Below the pieces are notes generated by a model. That model was not told the DNA's origin. It made no database searches and was given only the letters and a program-made list of their open reading frames with translations. From positions 36,359,120 to 36,423,119 of the forward strand of contig OY740769.1 of assembly GCA_963513935.1 (NCBI GenBank): a DNA stretch of 64,000 bases. Direction: 5' to 3'. The stretch's first letter is position 1. Each line of letters begins with the position of its first letter. Origin of the DNA: Aphrophora alni. Lineage: Eukaryota; Arthropoda; Insecta; Hemiptera; Aphrophoridae. Below, in pieces: positions 20,560 through 34,173 of this stretch. The translations under genes were made by a program, and so were the position numbers.

Positions 20560-23254
20560 GTAGTTATAGCAATCTTTAACAATATGAGATTTTTAATTGT
20601 TGCAATCTATTTTTAAATATTACCTAATAAAATTTATGAATTTTAAAGGAAAACATTTAAGCGAAATAATTGGCAAAAGTCAAAATTCACATATACTACC
20701 GTCATTAAAACCTTGATGTTTAAGAAATACGGGCTACGTTGAGGAAGTGTTTATGGAACTAACGAAACTAATTTTGACTCTTATTGAAATATATAAAACT
20801 ATTTTCTCATAGTCGTCGTCCGATTCTTTTTTTTTTTTTAATTGGCAACTACCTGACTGTAATTTTTAGTAACGATAAGTCTTCATTTGTTTTTAATGAT
20901 TTGAGAGGACAAAGGCAATGAATTTGTACTATTATTATTATTATTATTATTATTATTTTAACGTCAATAATAATATTTCCAGCTTATTATTTTACACTCG
21001 TTCATAAATTTAGTAATTAACAGTACTGTAAATAATTTCTCTCTCAAAAGCTCAATTTATTTAGATGCATAGACTTTATTATGTCATAAAAAATATGGTA
21101 ATTCATTATAAATGTTAAAAAATGAATAATTCTTCACGATGGTTTATAACTAAATATTTTCTACGCGTAAAATATAGTTAAACGTAGTTCAATTATTCTA
21201 AAATATTGGCTACAGTGTCAAAACTGGTTTCGTAATATGGAAGAACGAAATAGTTACTGTAAACTTCTAATTTTTGAGCTCGAATGTAATATTCACAGCG
21301 TGTTAATCAATTTAAGAGTATAGGCTACTTGAAGGCAATTAAGTCTAAAATGCAAAGGAGCTCCGAACTCCCAGCAGTGTGTGTAAAAAGCAAATGCGAG
21401 TTAAAGTTCAAAGCCATGGAATACAGAGATAATTGAAAATATATAACAACGATCAATTATTCCAAGAAAGAATGACAAAGCATAAGAACTATAGAGAGGA
21501 TCGAATACACGTCTGCTTAGTAGCCTAGCCTAATGTCTACCAAGTTTAGAGCCCCCCCCCCGCACTTGGAAATGAAACTAGGACTACTTTATCCAAAGGG
21601 CGCAGCTCAATAGATTTGCTAGTAATTTACAAATATGCCACGCTCTGGCGCTATCAATTTGAGTTTTATTACACTGCCGCAGAGCCATAAAAATAAACTT
21701 TTAAAACAAGCAAAATAATCATTTGACGGAAATGTGAATTAAAGCAAACAAGATTCTATATAATTACACAGTTAGAGATTATTATAAATTAATATAAACA
21801 CAGTATGAAATAATAACTGTGAAGGGAGACTTGATAGGACTATCTCTTTGCTTGTGATCGGGTACAAAACAATAGAAATAACGCCATGAAGAGACAATGG
21901 TGAAGCAGAAATTCTATAGAAAGGACGCCCGGAATGGGAATTACACTAACATACATTTCTATGTCTGCAGCATAGAAATTCTTTGTTACAGAATCAAGGT
22001 TAAGGGTATATCTATATATAATGGTTGCGTTTGTTTTTACACATGGCATATTAGTTAAACTTAAATATTAAAAGTATTATTACATTTCTTAACTTATACC
22101 TTCTTGCAGCGAACTCCAATGTTACTAGAGTAAATATTTTAATTAGCACAGCATGAATTAGAAAATAATGAACATTCTTATTATTACATTTATAATTTCC
22201 ACATTTGTGTTTATGAAAATGTCACAATTTATAACACTATGAAACTATGATTTGATTATTAGTTACAAATCAAAGTCTAAAATTTCTCTTGTTGCAAAAC
22301 TATCGGACCCGATAATATTGCCAGAAAACAATGGTGTTTAAACTATGAAGGTGTTTTGCAATATTATCATTACTTATTGTGAGCAAGTAGGCAAAATACC
22401 CAGGAAAAGTAAGTACAAAAATATATACTTAAAATTTGTGTTCACAAATTTAAACCTGTGTTAGTGGGCGTATTTTTTATAATTGTAAAATATATCTAGA
22501 TTACCTTTGTCCATGAAGAAAATGCTGTATTACATAATTCAAATTTGAGCTTCCATACAATTTTAAAATAGTTTTGGTTAGTTTTAAAGTATGCGACTTA
22601 TTTCTGGCTTAATAGTGACAGTAACATACACGAATTACCCAAAACAAGTGGTACTCTAAAAACAAATAGGAAAATATTGTATATTCAAGTTACCTTCGCA
22701 GAGTTATATTAATTGTACATTTTAAAATATATAATTTGTTAGTTCAGAAATCGATCCATGTTATCTCTTCTATATTACATGCTTTTTAGCGTTATCTGTT
22801 GTAATAATATATTTGTATTATTCATGTAATATCATACTCTTTATTAATGTAAGACAAATCAAGAAATACTAAATATAGATCATAATATGAACAGAAATAC
22901 GTATTTTGAATTTTTTAGGAAAAGTGAAAACATTTCCATTTGTATGAGTAATAAACAATTAGGAGATTGAAACCAGAGTGTTAGTTGGCATCAAGAGAAT
23001 TGGTCAAAGGAATCCTGATGGTAAATTGGATGATTTGGTTATTCTTACAAAAAGCGAATACATGATGCCAAAATTATATTGTAATTAATAAGTTTGTAAC
23101 TTGTTAATTGTGAAATCAAACTTTATTTTTGTTACTAAAACAATATTATTAGGAATTGTTTACAATGTGTGTTTGAAAAAAACATAGGTGAGGTAAATGA
23201 TGCTATATATAAAGAAGATATTATATGATTGGTTATGTAATGAGCTTGCGATGA
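20560..23254. other. AT-rich stretch without a recognised gene
   Basis: It holds an (ATT)n run at 20930-20957 and a C-run at about 21552-21562. A slightly GC-richer patch near 21540-21680 includes CCACGCTCTGGCGCTATCAA, possibly a transposon scrap. No exon or RNA gene is supported. Confidence 0.55.
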
Positions 23255-23660
23255 GGATCTGCTCCTGGTTGGGATGGCGTCTCTGCATCCCATCTCATCG
23301 ACCTATTTATCAAATCTCTGTTTCACTTGACTAATTAAACTCTTATAAACGGTTAATTCCCCAATATATTTAAAATTGCTGAAGTATTTCCGTTGCTCAA
23401 AGCTAACGACATCCCGGATTTAAAAAAAATGTTCGTCCTACTTCTCTCCTAAGCGAGTTTTGTAAAATTTTAGAGAAAAATCGTTAAAGAACAGATAACT
23501 TAAATTTTTTTAAACTATATAACAATATTTTAAGTGACTGCCAGTATGGGTGTATCCGATTCTTTGTTTCAGCTTACTCTTAATATTAATGACGCTATCA
23601 GTTCTAACAAAGGTAGTCGTGTAGTGTTTTTAGACCTTGCCAAGGAATTCGATTGACATG
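23255..23660 (+). pseudogene. LINE reverse-transcriptase relic
   Basis: Reading across shifting + frames, the order of the non-LTR reverse-transcriptase fingers and palm can be followed. An APGWDGVSASHLID-type opening (usually PGPDGI) comes first, then FPNIFKIAEVFPLLKAND (the P..WK.A.V.P..K block). A decayed SLLS...KILEKI region and a QYG-like turn follow. It ends with SLFQLTLNINDAISSNKGSR and VVFLDLAKEFD, whose D is the first catalytic Asp of the palm. Stops and frameshifts are frequent and the YADD part is absent, so this is a dead fragment of about 400 bp. The clade looks Jockey/CR1-like but is not resolved. Confidence 0.8.
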
Positions 23661-24551
23661 TTAAACAAAAAGAAATATGTTAAACAAAATAATGATAATG
23701 TGTCAAAAATAAGTACAACTTAATTACAACATACGTATTTTTTACCAATAATCCTAAACACAGTCTCAAAAATGTTACGTGATATCTTACTTGAGAATAA
23801 AACAAAGACGAAAATTGGAAGATATAAGTAAAAACGCAATTTCTATCATTGTTAAAACATTAATAAAACATTGTTTCTATTATTTAAAACATTGTTTTAT
23901 TAACATACTAAAGTTAAAAATATCAAAAATGAGAAATAAGCTATTAATTAAACTTTAAAATTAGAACTTGATACGGATCTTTAGTTTTACACGCTGGTGT
24001 TGGACTAAATATAGCACTCTGTTAGATAACAGATAGAAGCAGGTCCATTAATTGTTTATGTAATATTTAAAAGCATCAATATGATTGTAGTGTAATGAAA
24101 AAGGTAATTAATTTGAAGGTAATAAAAAAATTCTGGTAACTAAGGAAGGGCACTATAATAAACAGGGGACATATTACAGCAATATATTTACATAGTAAGG
24201 GTACACAGCAACAGGTATTTAAACTAATATGCAATAAACATACACCAAGGCGAACTCATCTCCACTGTTACCTGGGTCATGCATATTGTGTTTATTTTAT
24301 GTGAAATTCCTGTGAATAAACTAACTTCATTCTTCCCTAAATTAAAAAGTTAAAACACATACGGACTTATATTTGCATACCTGTTTAATAAGAACTGTAT
24401 TTTGGGTGTAAATATACATTTATAATTCAATGCATCTCTTTTTATTACGTAATAATAATTAAATTATGGTAATAAAAAGTTTCAAGGGCGGATCTCTATT
24501 TTTTGTTACATAAGCGCTCTCATTTGCAATTATTTTACCTTTATCATAACT

Positions 24552-24610
<59 letters not shown>

Positions 24611-24885
24611 CATTATACAGGCGTTCGTGTCCGTAATGACATGTAGAGTAACTATACTGTACTTTTTTGTAATACTTCTCAATAGGTATATTGCCAGTGA
24701 TACCAACTTTCTTTCTTAACTTGGGATTCTTTATTAGTAATAATTCTAGTTTGTTTTCTTTAAACAATATATTATAACAAAAGTAGCACACAAATTGAAT
24801 GTTTCATTGTGCACAAGGTAACACTTACATTGCATTATATATTATTATTTGACGATTACCTACGAAGCGCTTCAAAATATGTGTG

Positions 24886-24918
<33 letters not shown>

Positions 24919-27900
24919 ATTTGTTTATATAAAAAAATAGTATTCACGTTTCAAATTTAAAATTATTAAATAATAAATCCAACTGAAACACTTCTGTAGA
25001 GTTTGTGGGAGCATTTAGCCACTGAATATTATGACTTATTCGTTGATTGGTCGTTTTGTATTTGGATTACACAAATAAAATGATTTTTTGTGTGGACAAT
25101 TGTGTTTTCATTAATTTGGTTATTGAAAATTCCACAAGCGTAGCTCATTCAGTTGATGAATGAACAATGTAATAGTAATAAATATATAAATATTTACACA
25201 TAAACCAAACTAAGAGCCGTATTAGGTTATGAAAACTGATATGTGTGTAATAATATCTTTGTTATACAACCGCCCGTTATTAGATTTAAATTATGGGCTA
25301 TTTGTGTCACCTACCAATGATATATACTTACAGGAAGCGTGCTATCTCACTTGGAAACATTTTATTTCCGTTCATGGTTTAATCTGAATATCATATGGCT
25401 TCATATGAACATTACTGCGTTGGCGAACTAGTTTTACAATTGAAACTCTAATATATATCTGGTACTTTCACGATATTTTTAATAAATTTTAGTTCTTTTA
25501 ATATCATCTGCGTTATATAAATACATAGATTTTTCTGCGACGATTATGTATTTCTATCAATAGACGAAGTTGACGTATATATAAATAGTGCAACTACTGA
25601 TAAAAAAAAGTATTGTATCACTATCAGTATAGCTGTACATATTTCCGTATATTGAGTTGAAGATTAGGGCGAAATAACATTTTAAATATACAAAATGTTG
25701 GTAGTAAATTTGACCATAGTACTATTAATTGATGGAAAACGAGGTCAATTACCACTTCAATGTTGAAGATGTGTTTCTAAGGCGTGTGTTTTAATTATTA
25801 TTGCTGGAGCGGATAAAGACGAGGTAGACAAAGATGTCCTTGGGAGAACCGGCGTCATTTGAACAATGCAGAGTTTTTAAATCGACACTAATTCTTAGAG
25901 GAGTAGGGACTATCGGTATATAGAGAGAAGAGATCTGCTGATTAGTACTCACAATAAGTAAGTAATTTACATTTTAAACTACTTACGACCATAGCTCTGT
26001 ACAATTTCTAAACATATAAATACAATACCAACATGTATTACAACATGTTAACTTGTTTATTTAGTAATTAAACACATCGGGTAACATGGATAATATAATT
26101 TTATTTATAGGTCTTTAAATTATTTAAATTTATTTAGTATAATTATCTGAGTACAAGTACTTAAAGTGGTGATAATACTATAAGGTGGTATTGAATATAT
26201 ATGGTTTTTTCCCCTTTGTATTTCATATAAAACCAATAACGATGTAAGTTGTTTATTATGAAATACGTGAATAATATTTTTAATTAACATTTGACCATTT
26301 GTATTGATATTATTTGAATACAATCTATTTTCCGTCATACATGCGATTATGTCGATTACAAATAAAACAACTTTGATAAACAATGGTAAACATTAAATTA
26401 TTGAAAAAATGCTTGAATATGGATTTCGGATTACTTCAACAGCTCTTTAACGATTTATTGGATAAATAGTTTACCAAAAACCATCCAGAAGGTTTAGGAC
26501 AACACTTTTAAGCAAATTATTTCTGGCAATAATTGTTGACAATTTGAGACGTAATTAGTTTGTATATGTTTTTGTTCAAGTTTACCTCTTTGAAGTAGTA
26601 AAACGTTCCATGAAAATGGTTACTTCAAACTACAAAAAGTACATTAAAAAATATCACATTAATGAATTAACTATGAGTTACATAAATGATTAAATATCCT
26701 AGTTTTTAAAAACTTGTATAATAATTTTAATTTCCACTATTTCGTACTCAGTTGTCATAATTTATATTTAATTTTATCAGTATACGTTCATAGAATAACA
26801 TTTAATATTCTTATTTATACAATTATTAAACAATTTATTTTGTTCAAATATATTCCGTAGTACAATGTGACTGTGTTTAGAAAATTTTCTAAATCTCAGG
26901 ATTATTTCTGTTAAGTAAAGAATTGTTTAAAGTAAACGCAAAGATAAGCTTTGACTTTATCGGAAGTCGATTGCCTGCGAGTCAGCCGTGTGTTTTAGTT
27001 ATCAATCTTTCGCAGCCTTGTCACATAATTCAGTTTACTTTTAGTTCATTTTTCACTTTCCTCTATGACAGCTCTTGTAAGTTCGAGTTCTAATCTGCTT
27101 TGTTGAAATCATTTATATTTTTCACGTTTGTAAAGGAATACTTTAAAAGAAATGATTTTTCTTGTTCGCTTTTTTTAAACCTGTGTCCATCAAGTAAACA
27201 TACGTTCTAGTTTAAATGTTATTAATTATAACATCAAAATCGGTCTGAACAGGATAATTTGCATATTTTGTTTTGATTCAGAATATATTTATAAAATAAA
27301 TAGGCTACAACCTCTTCTACGTGAAAACGTGGCCACATTGCAAAGAAAAATAGAAAAATAAAAAGATTAGGAAAAATATGTTCAGGCAGACGTGAATCAT
27401 CAGATCATTGTAATAGAATAATAAAATAGGAAAATACTGTTAGTAAAATTGTACAAATACCCAAAATTGTTGTTCATCCTAAAACCATAGAAGATATAAA
27501 CAGTAAAAATGAAATATCATTACACTCATGTGTCATTATTAGTAAAATTTGTTAATATTGTGAAGTTAATCACTCAGTAGGAATAAGAAGCTTTAAATAC
27601 TTACTTGTTGATACCAGTTACAACCAAATTTTAAATTTTATTACGTTAAGAGGAAAATATGTTAACATCTCATAAAAAATCCAATTAACTCACATTTACA
27701 TATAATAAATATATGCAAGTGTGTACGTCAATTTTAAAATTGAAGGAAAGAAAAGGGAGAATTAGAAAAAAATTGGGTTAAAATAATCAGTTGCCTTCGC
27801 CTTCCTGCGGTAACATAAGTTAATGTAACATAAGTTATATGTGTGTGTCTGATGTTCATAATGTTATGTATTTGGAAGTATCTGTATGATTAGTGTTGAG

Positions 27901-28841
27901 TTCATCTATCTGTCTTTATTTAAGGTGTCCATCTCCGTAAATACATCGTCGAAGAACTGTTTGTTTAAATGGGATGTATTATCTTTATTATTACATTAAT
28001 TAGAAAATGTATTGCTGTTTGACGTGCTAAATGAACTAAATTTCAAGTTGGAATTTGGTTACTGCACATCGTTCATAAAACAAATAACAGTTTGACCCTA
28101 ACAAAATTTCCATTTTTTAGGTTATTGTGAAATTAGAACGTCCGTTCAATAACTTCTTCTATAGAACGCTGTAACTTTACAATTCACAGGTTTGTGTAGG
28201 CATTCATAAGCATAACTTGTACGGCTATGTTATATTCTATATCTGATGGGAAGTGTATTTATCTCTATAAATGTAAGTAAATATGAACAACAAAAGTAAC
28301 AAACTTGTCTGTGTATATAATTGTTTTTTTTAATGCACTAACAAACGTGTATATTTTATATTGAAACCAAATAATATTTTAGACTATTTAACTGAAATTA
28401 AAAATTGAATTAGTTAAGCAACTAATTAACAAACAATTCGAAAACAACATTAAAGCAAAAATATAACTCTCCAAATAAAGATAAACATTTCTGTCATAAT
28501 ATCTTCTGATCTGTCAATATCTACTGTTCCAATATATTGGTACAACTGTTCCTTAACACAATATGTTTAAGCAAATGAAAAATTACACCTGTCGTTTGGG
28601 ATAAATTATTAAAAATTATAAAGTGAAATCTGGACCTCATTTTTAAACTGTTTTATAATATTCAACCGTGCTTGCCCAGTTGCACTTCTAATATTCATAT
28701 TCTTACTGAGAGAATATCTAATTACGTTTGTAATAAATGTTAAATTAATAGAAGGATGGTAGATGCTATTCCACGGGAATTCATTATCTTTCATTACGGG
28801 AGTTCCTATTATTAATATGATGATATACGTATTCAACTCAC
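23661..28841. other. Long AT-rich stretch without a recognised gene
   Basis: Microsatellites lie at 24557-24608 ((AT)n) and 24881-24920 (TA then TG). A short imperfect inverted repeat around TTAATAAAACA lies near 23865-23905. A slightly GC-richer spot at 26950-27080 has no readable gene. Open frames across the AT run encode only Ile-Tyr repeats. Confidence 0.55.
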
Positions 28842-28883
28842 CTTGTGCAAGTAATGCGCCTCATGTATACAAAATGCGTTTAT
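28842..28883 (-). CDS. Very weak micro-exon candidate
   Basis: A 42-base minus-strand segment (INAFCIHEAHYLHK) lies between CTTAG and a near-perfect donor, AAG|GTGAGT. It would be phase 0 on both sides and could follow the 30366-30505 segment. The only support is the splice-like borders. Confidence 0.12.
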
Positions 28884-29456
28884 CTAAGTATGTTTCTCTA
28901 TAGATTCACCTCAAGTAAATTACATATTGAACCCACTATAGAATCCATTTTCCACCTCACCTACTTTAATGAATAACTTCCCTTTATCACTGCCTTAACT
29001 TAACACTTAACTTCAATAACCTATTATTCTCTTTGCGATTATTAATACTTTTTAATTCGGTGCAGTCTTCAACAGACTGACAAACAGAAAACTTTAATAC
29101 GTGTTTTGTGAATTAATTTTAAAAACTTTCATTTAATAAAGACTATTAATGCTCACCAGATAAACGTCATTGTCCAAGTGTAAATGCTATAAGTGTTTTA
29201 GAGAAGGTAAATACAGGTTTAAATTATATTTAATTTATTGACAGTAGAAAGTTTCATCTTTAAGAACATTGTCACATATAAAGTCAGATCTATGAATGTT
29301 GTAGTTATACTGAATTAAGAAATTTAAATGAAATTTTATGTTGTTGTTTGAAATTTTTTTTGTCAATTCGATTTAATTATGTAAACTGACTGATATATAA
29401 TATTATACCCAGGTCAAAGTTTAGACAATCATCAAGGATTTCGTAATATATTCATG
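28884..29456. other. AT-rich spacer
   Basis: Nothing recognised. Confidence 0.5.
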
Positions 29457-29590
29457 CCTTCTCCGTGGAGACCTCACTATAGTGACCACGGACTGTCATT
29501 CCCTTGAAAATATAGCTGGATCTAAACGCTTTTCCATTGCTTTGGGTAAAGTCCCACGTATTCATCTTTCCCGATAAGTTATGATCCAAT
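29457..29590 (+). repeat. Dispersed repeat family R, copy 5
   Basis: CTCACTATAGTGACCACGGA, TGTCATTCCCTTG, AGCTGGATCTAAACG, CTTTGGGTAAAGTCCCACG and TTCATCTTTCCCGATAAG match the 5' half of copy 1 in order and orientation, about 12.7 kb away. Confidence 0.6.
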
Positions 29591-30365
29591 TAGAGTATCC
29601 CAGAGCTAGGGGACTTTATGTTATTTTAAATCTTTTTTAAGCCTGTTATTAACTGGAAATTTTAGCATCTAAACATTACAATTAAATCAATTTATCAAAA
29701 TATATCTTACGGTAATATAGATCTATTTAAAAGATCAATGTTTCAAATTTAGACTTTAAATCCTCCAACTTTCCTAAAAAATATATAAGTTCAAGATAAC
29801 TTTTTGTACATTTATAAGGAAGGAGGGTTAAAATCCTGTTATACCTGCTTTTTCCCTCTTGCTTCAATTAATAAATAGGTTTTCCTTGATTACTTTATAT
29901 GTGAAAACTTGATGCTTCCAAGACAACAGACAGCGCAAAAGTATTCGGCAACGACTTTCATTATTTGTGCAGGCAAAGATTGGCGCAACTGTAAATAAAA
30001 GCTACTACTTCGTCTTCGTTCGTTAGTTTAATGACTTTTTTTTAATTGTATCGTTCTATGAAAGTCAACTCTACTAAACATAATTTTTAATGTTTATTTA
30101 TTAAAAACAATTTTTATGAATTTAATAATAATTCAGAATGATTAAATTTTGAAGCTTATGTAAGTTAAGTTATATAATGTAATGCAGATTTAAGTCAACC
30201 TAGCAGTATTACGGAGTCTTAACTATATACAATAACTACATAATCCTATATAGTGACTCTTCAATGAATTTGACTAAAAGTTTGTATTTTCTGAAAATAT
30301 AAATTCCCTATACACGGTTACAGATGCATAATTTTATACACAATAATTATTATTTAGTTTATTAC
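29591..30365. other. AT-rich spacer
   Basis: A patch at about 29920-30025 is less AT-rich but carries no recognisable gene. Confidence 0.5.
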
Positions 30366-30505
30366 CTTACATATCCTGTTGTACATTTCGTTAATATAGG
30401 TATCATCATCAGAAAGTATTACAGCTAAACTAGTGCTAAGTTTATCACTTACAGTATTATCATTGACGATTGTACAGTATTTTCTGGCAGACAAATTGTA
30501 TACAA
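30366..30505 (-). CDS. Possible exon, unrecognised
   Basis: The minus-strand frame contains YCTIVNDNTVSDKLSTSLAV followed by ILSDDDTYINEMYNRICK. It is polar and rich in Asp, Asn and Thr, which AT-rich chance frames seldom are. It ends at AAG|GTAATA (30366/30365), a reasonable donor, in phase 0. Upstream borders could be CTTAG (30506-30507) or CTGCCAG (30484-30485). No family is recognised and no flanking exon is secure. Confidence 0.25.
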
Positions 30506-30507
30506 CT

Positions 30508-31298
30508 AAGGTTCGGAACATTAACTTGGTACATGAATCTTTATTTTTATTCAACATTTTACTACAGGTTATGGTTATGTTTGAGATTGTATCCTGTCTT
30601 ATTTTCGTATTCGGTGTGTTAACTGAGAAGGGTGGAAGATTTACGCCTTTACATTTTGTTCTAAATCTTATTCGTTACAAATACTGTACTTTATTTGGGG
30701 TCATTCTAAATTTAGTGTTTTTTTCCCCTCTTATAACGACAACCACACATATTGAACCTTTGTTTTAACTTAAGAACAAATATTTACATTACACTTTCGA
30801 CTATCTATTTACCACTTTATTCTTTAGTACACTTTAGAATCGATACGACATTATTCCTAAAACCACTACTACTGACGAAAAAAATCTCTTTTCTTCTTTA
30901 AAAAATAATTATTGATTTTTTGACCACTCACGCAACTTTTTATAGTCTACGTGAACACCATGTATGTGTAAATCTACAAAAGAATTAAAACTAATTTTAA
31001 TCACAAGCTGATATAACCTTTAAAACAACTAATCTGTAATTAGATTATCAGACATTTTATCTTGATATAATAATTTATCTTAACCGTCTTTATAATTTAT
31101 AAACTTTATTAAGTAGAATTAAGGGTAATCCGTCATGCTTTACGATAAGGTAGACGTTCAATTGGAATGATATATGACGCGATAACTCGATTTAGGAAAA
31201 TGCAACTCCATCAATGTAACTACATGTGAAACTTTACATAACATCGGAAATTGCAGTCAAATGTTACCTGTACAAGTACATTGATTTCATTTGTCAAG

Positions 31299-31366
<68 letters not shown>

Positions 31367-32115
31367 TGTGTGCTGTAACGTTCAAGTTATATTGAGACCT
31401 AGATATTGTATTTATTTAGTTGGTTGTTGATGGGCTGTCACATTAGACGTTGAATTTTAGTAACACTTTTAACTCTATTATCAACAATACTTATTACTTA
31501 AAATAACATTTGCATAGAAATGTTTAATTTTATTTTTTTTGGGGGTTTTTCAGAACTGAAATCACTCTTTAAATACGTAAATAAATTACCACATTTCATA
31601 TTACTTTTACAATATTATTTTAATTTTTCATCTTTAAGAGTATTTTTAAATTTATCAAAATAAAACAAATTTTTAAAATGGGAATAATGATCTAATATTA
31701 GAACATCCAAAGATTCGCTTTTACCATTGGTGTGAATAATTATCCTATAACATTTAACTCTAAGATGTATGTCAGAAAAGTATTGCAATACAATTTAAAC
31801 TGTAAATTACCGTTTACAATATTCAAACATTGGAATATAATATTTTGCTTTGCTGACGACTGACTACATTTCACAAGCTACTTAGACTACAACAATATTT
31901 TTTTAATTATTTGATTTTTCCGCTACTACTATAAAGTAGTGAAAGTATATTGTATATTCAATACTTGGTATTAAAAACGTATAAACGGAAAAATAAAATA
32001 ATTAAACAATCAATAAACACATGCGTAAGGTCTGAAAAATGAGTAAAAATTAATTTCAATGTCGCATATGCGAGGTAATTAATTTGGAAACTCAAAATTA
32101 CAGCAATTAAACGTA
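30508..32115. other. AT-rich stretch with a long (AT)n run
   Basis: A pure (AT)n run of about 66 bp lies at 31300-31365. The + frame at 30433-30768 is hydrophobic and overlaps the exon candidate antisense; no gene is supported. Confidence 0.55.
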
Positions 32116-32255
32116 AAGTCAAGTGAGAAGTCTGCACCCTGTGCTGGGAAGCGACTAGGATAGCTCAGTTGGTAGAGCATTGGCGCTTCAAGCCAAAGGT
32201 CCTGGGTTCGATTCCCAGTCTAGGTCGTAATTTTCACTTGAAATTATATTGTATA
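32116..32255 (+). mobile_element. tRNA-core element, copy 4 (best preserved)
   Basis: The unit runs from GTCAAGTGAGAAGTCTGC through GTGCTGGGAAGCG into a complete tRNA-shaped core. It then has GTAATTTTCACTTGAAATTA directly after the acceptor strand. The 5' motif is the reverse complement of the 3' motif with a few changes. No poly-A tail or SINE body follows. Confidence 0.75.
32154..32225 (+). tRNA. tRNA-like gene or pseudogene, canonical 72-nt cloverleaf spacing
   Basis: Arms in order: acceptor ACTAGGA, TA, D-stem GCTC/GAGC around AGTTGGTA, anticodon stem TTGGC/GCCAA around the loop GCTTCAA, variable AGGTC, T-stem CTGGG/CCCAG around TTCGATT, acceptor TCTAGGT. By position the anticodon would be TTC (Glu), but base 33 is C instead of the invariant U. 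The acceptor has one A-A mismatch and two G-U pairs. Boxes A and B look intact, so RNA polymerase III transcription is possible, but a translating tRNA is unlikely. No CCA is encoded, as normal in eukaryotes. Confidence 0.6.
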
Positions 32256-32819
32256 TAACAATAAAGTTTGTGTACTATTTATGTAATAATTGTAGTGATT
32301 CCTTTCAACATTTAAACAAATAATTTTTATATAATGTAACACTGTCTTTCATTTCTAAAAAGTAAATCTCCTTAAGAGATACAATTAGTTGAACTTCATA
32401 AAGAGTTTGATTATTTCCCAACAGTACCTTCAATATAGTTACATTTACTTTGGTCTGATATCATACATCAAACAACCTTTATTTAATTATTTTATTTTAT
32501 TAACTAATATAACTATTAGTCCCTAATATACCAACCTCCTATTTATAACTCTTTCGTCAATGGATAAAATTAATATCAGAGTTATGCACACCAAAAACTA
32601 GACTAAAGTAGTAATTACTCTTTAAGAGATGGATATTTATTGCTTCTCTGACTTCACCTTCATTTATGTACTTTCACCCACTTACGTGCTAACTGTTTAA
32701 AACGTTTAATTAAATAATTGTGTATGATACAATTATGAACAAATATGAAACGATATCTAGATACAAACATATTGCAAATAATTATATATTTCTTATTTAT
32801 CAGACACACACAAAATCAT

Positions 32820-33085
32820 CGAATAGATTCCAAATTTAATATTTTAAAAGAGTATAAATCGCGTTGAAATTGTAGGAATTTCATAACAAGAATACAAATT
32901 ATAGATCTGGAAGTTGAGAAATAGTATGACTTACATACTTCTTCCATTGTTGCAATAATTTGCTCATTCTTCAAGACCAATATATAGACTTGTTCGGGAA
33001 CAGCGACACGAATAAACAAATAAATATTACTCCTGTTCAAAGTTACGTGAACGTAAAGTAAATTAAGGTAGAGTAATGAAGTGGG
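32820..33085 (-). pseudogene. Block A counterpart of the 47659-47869 exon, broken
   Basis: This aligns with the cysteine-rich exon candidate of block B: both share a TTTACTTTACGT/TTTGCACGT-type start, a CCCGAACAAGTC/CCACGAACAAGTC middle and a TTCTTGTTATGAAATTCC/TTCTTGTGAAGGTATTCC end. In block A the same frame has several stops and the GTATTC donor reads AAATTC. It keeps a good upstream acceptor-like TTTTGTTTTAG. It looks like a dead paralogue. Confidence 0.35.
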
Positions 33086-34115
33086 ATATGGCCAGTATTG
33101 TACTAAAACAAAACAAAATAATTTGAAACTACTTGTATTACAGTTGACACAGATGTTATTTGTTAAGGAAATGATTCATTTCCCCCAACTAATATCTACA
33201 AAAAATAAAATTATTAAAGTAGTTATTGTATACTTATTAACCCCCATTAAATACCCTGATTCATAAATATTGTACTATTTTTTTTAAATAACGTTTCTTC
33301 ATTTGCATTAAGTGTTTATTGCTTATTCACTTAAATGGAATGTCTGAATAAGCGAATGACATAACTTCCACATGAATTGCACCAGACTTGTGTGCTTTGT
33401 TACCTTTATCCTTTTGTGTTTTCTTTCTGTTTGGAGTGATTAATAATGTTGTTTTTTTTTTCGTTTGTTTTTACCTTGTGTTTGTTCTTTCATAGCTATA
33501 TGAAAACCGTATAAAAATATATTTGTAAAATATCAAAAGTTGTCTATTTATTTAAGGTTAAAATAGCCTGAAAACGTCAATAAATTTATTCTACTAAAGC
33601 ATATCAACTAGAACAAAACTTTTACCATCTGTTCCATGCCGAATCTAACAATCTGCCGAACGGAATCATATTTTGCTCAGTAAAATAACAAAATAAAATG
33701 ACATTAACCTGAACAATCAAAATACTTTTATTACCTACATTTAGTTTGAAATTTTGAAAAGTAGAAAAATATTTGTCAAGAACCTAACTTATATTGTAAG
33801 TACAAATCCTTTGTAAGTATAATGAATTTGTACTTTAGAGACAAGTCAGAGTCGCGAATAAAGTCAAAGAATTAATAACGGGCAGCCTTTTCCAGGCATA
33901 ATTGAAATTGTGTTTTACATTCTTAATTTGAAAAGTATTTTCATTAGGGAATTCATAGCGATATGATTTCAGGGTGGGTTGTTATTAAGGAAATGTCTTA
34001 CTCCAACAATAAACTGAAACCTTTTCTTTAATAATGAAAGGAAATAATAAATATTTAATAATATTCAAGTAAGTAGGCCTACTTAAGAGCAACTCCTTTT
34101 TAAGGAGTTTTATTG

Positions 34116-34173
<58 letters not shown>

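Noticed and set aside
30433..30768. + strand 111-codon frame as a membrane protein
   Set aside because: Hydrophobicity is the usual result of T-rich codons; the antisense segment looks more like coding sequence.
32154..32225. Functional tRNA-Glu(TTC)
   Set aside because: C at position 33, a mismatch and wobble pairs in the acceptor, and three degenerate relatives with the same borders point to a mobile pseudo-tRNA.
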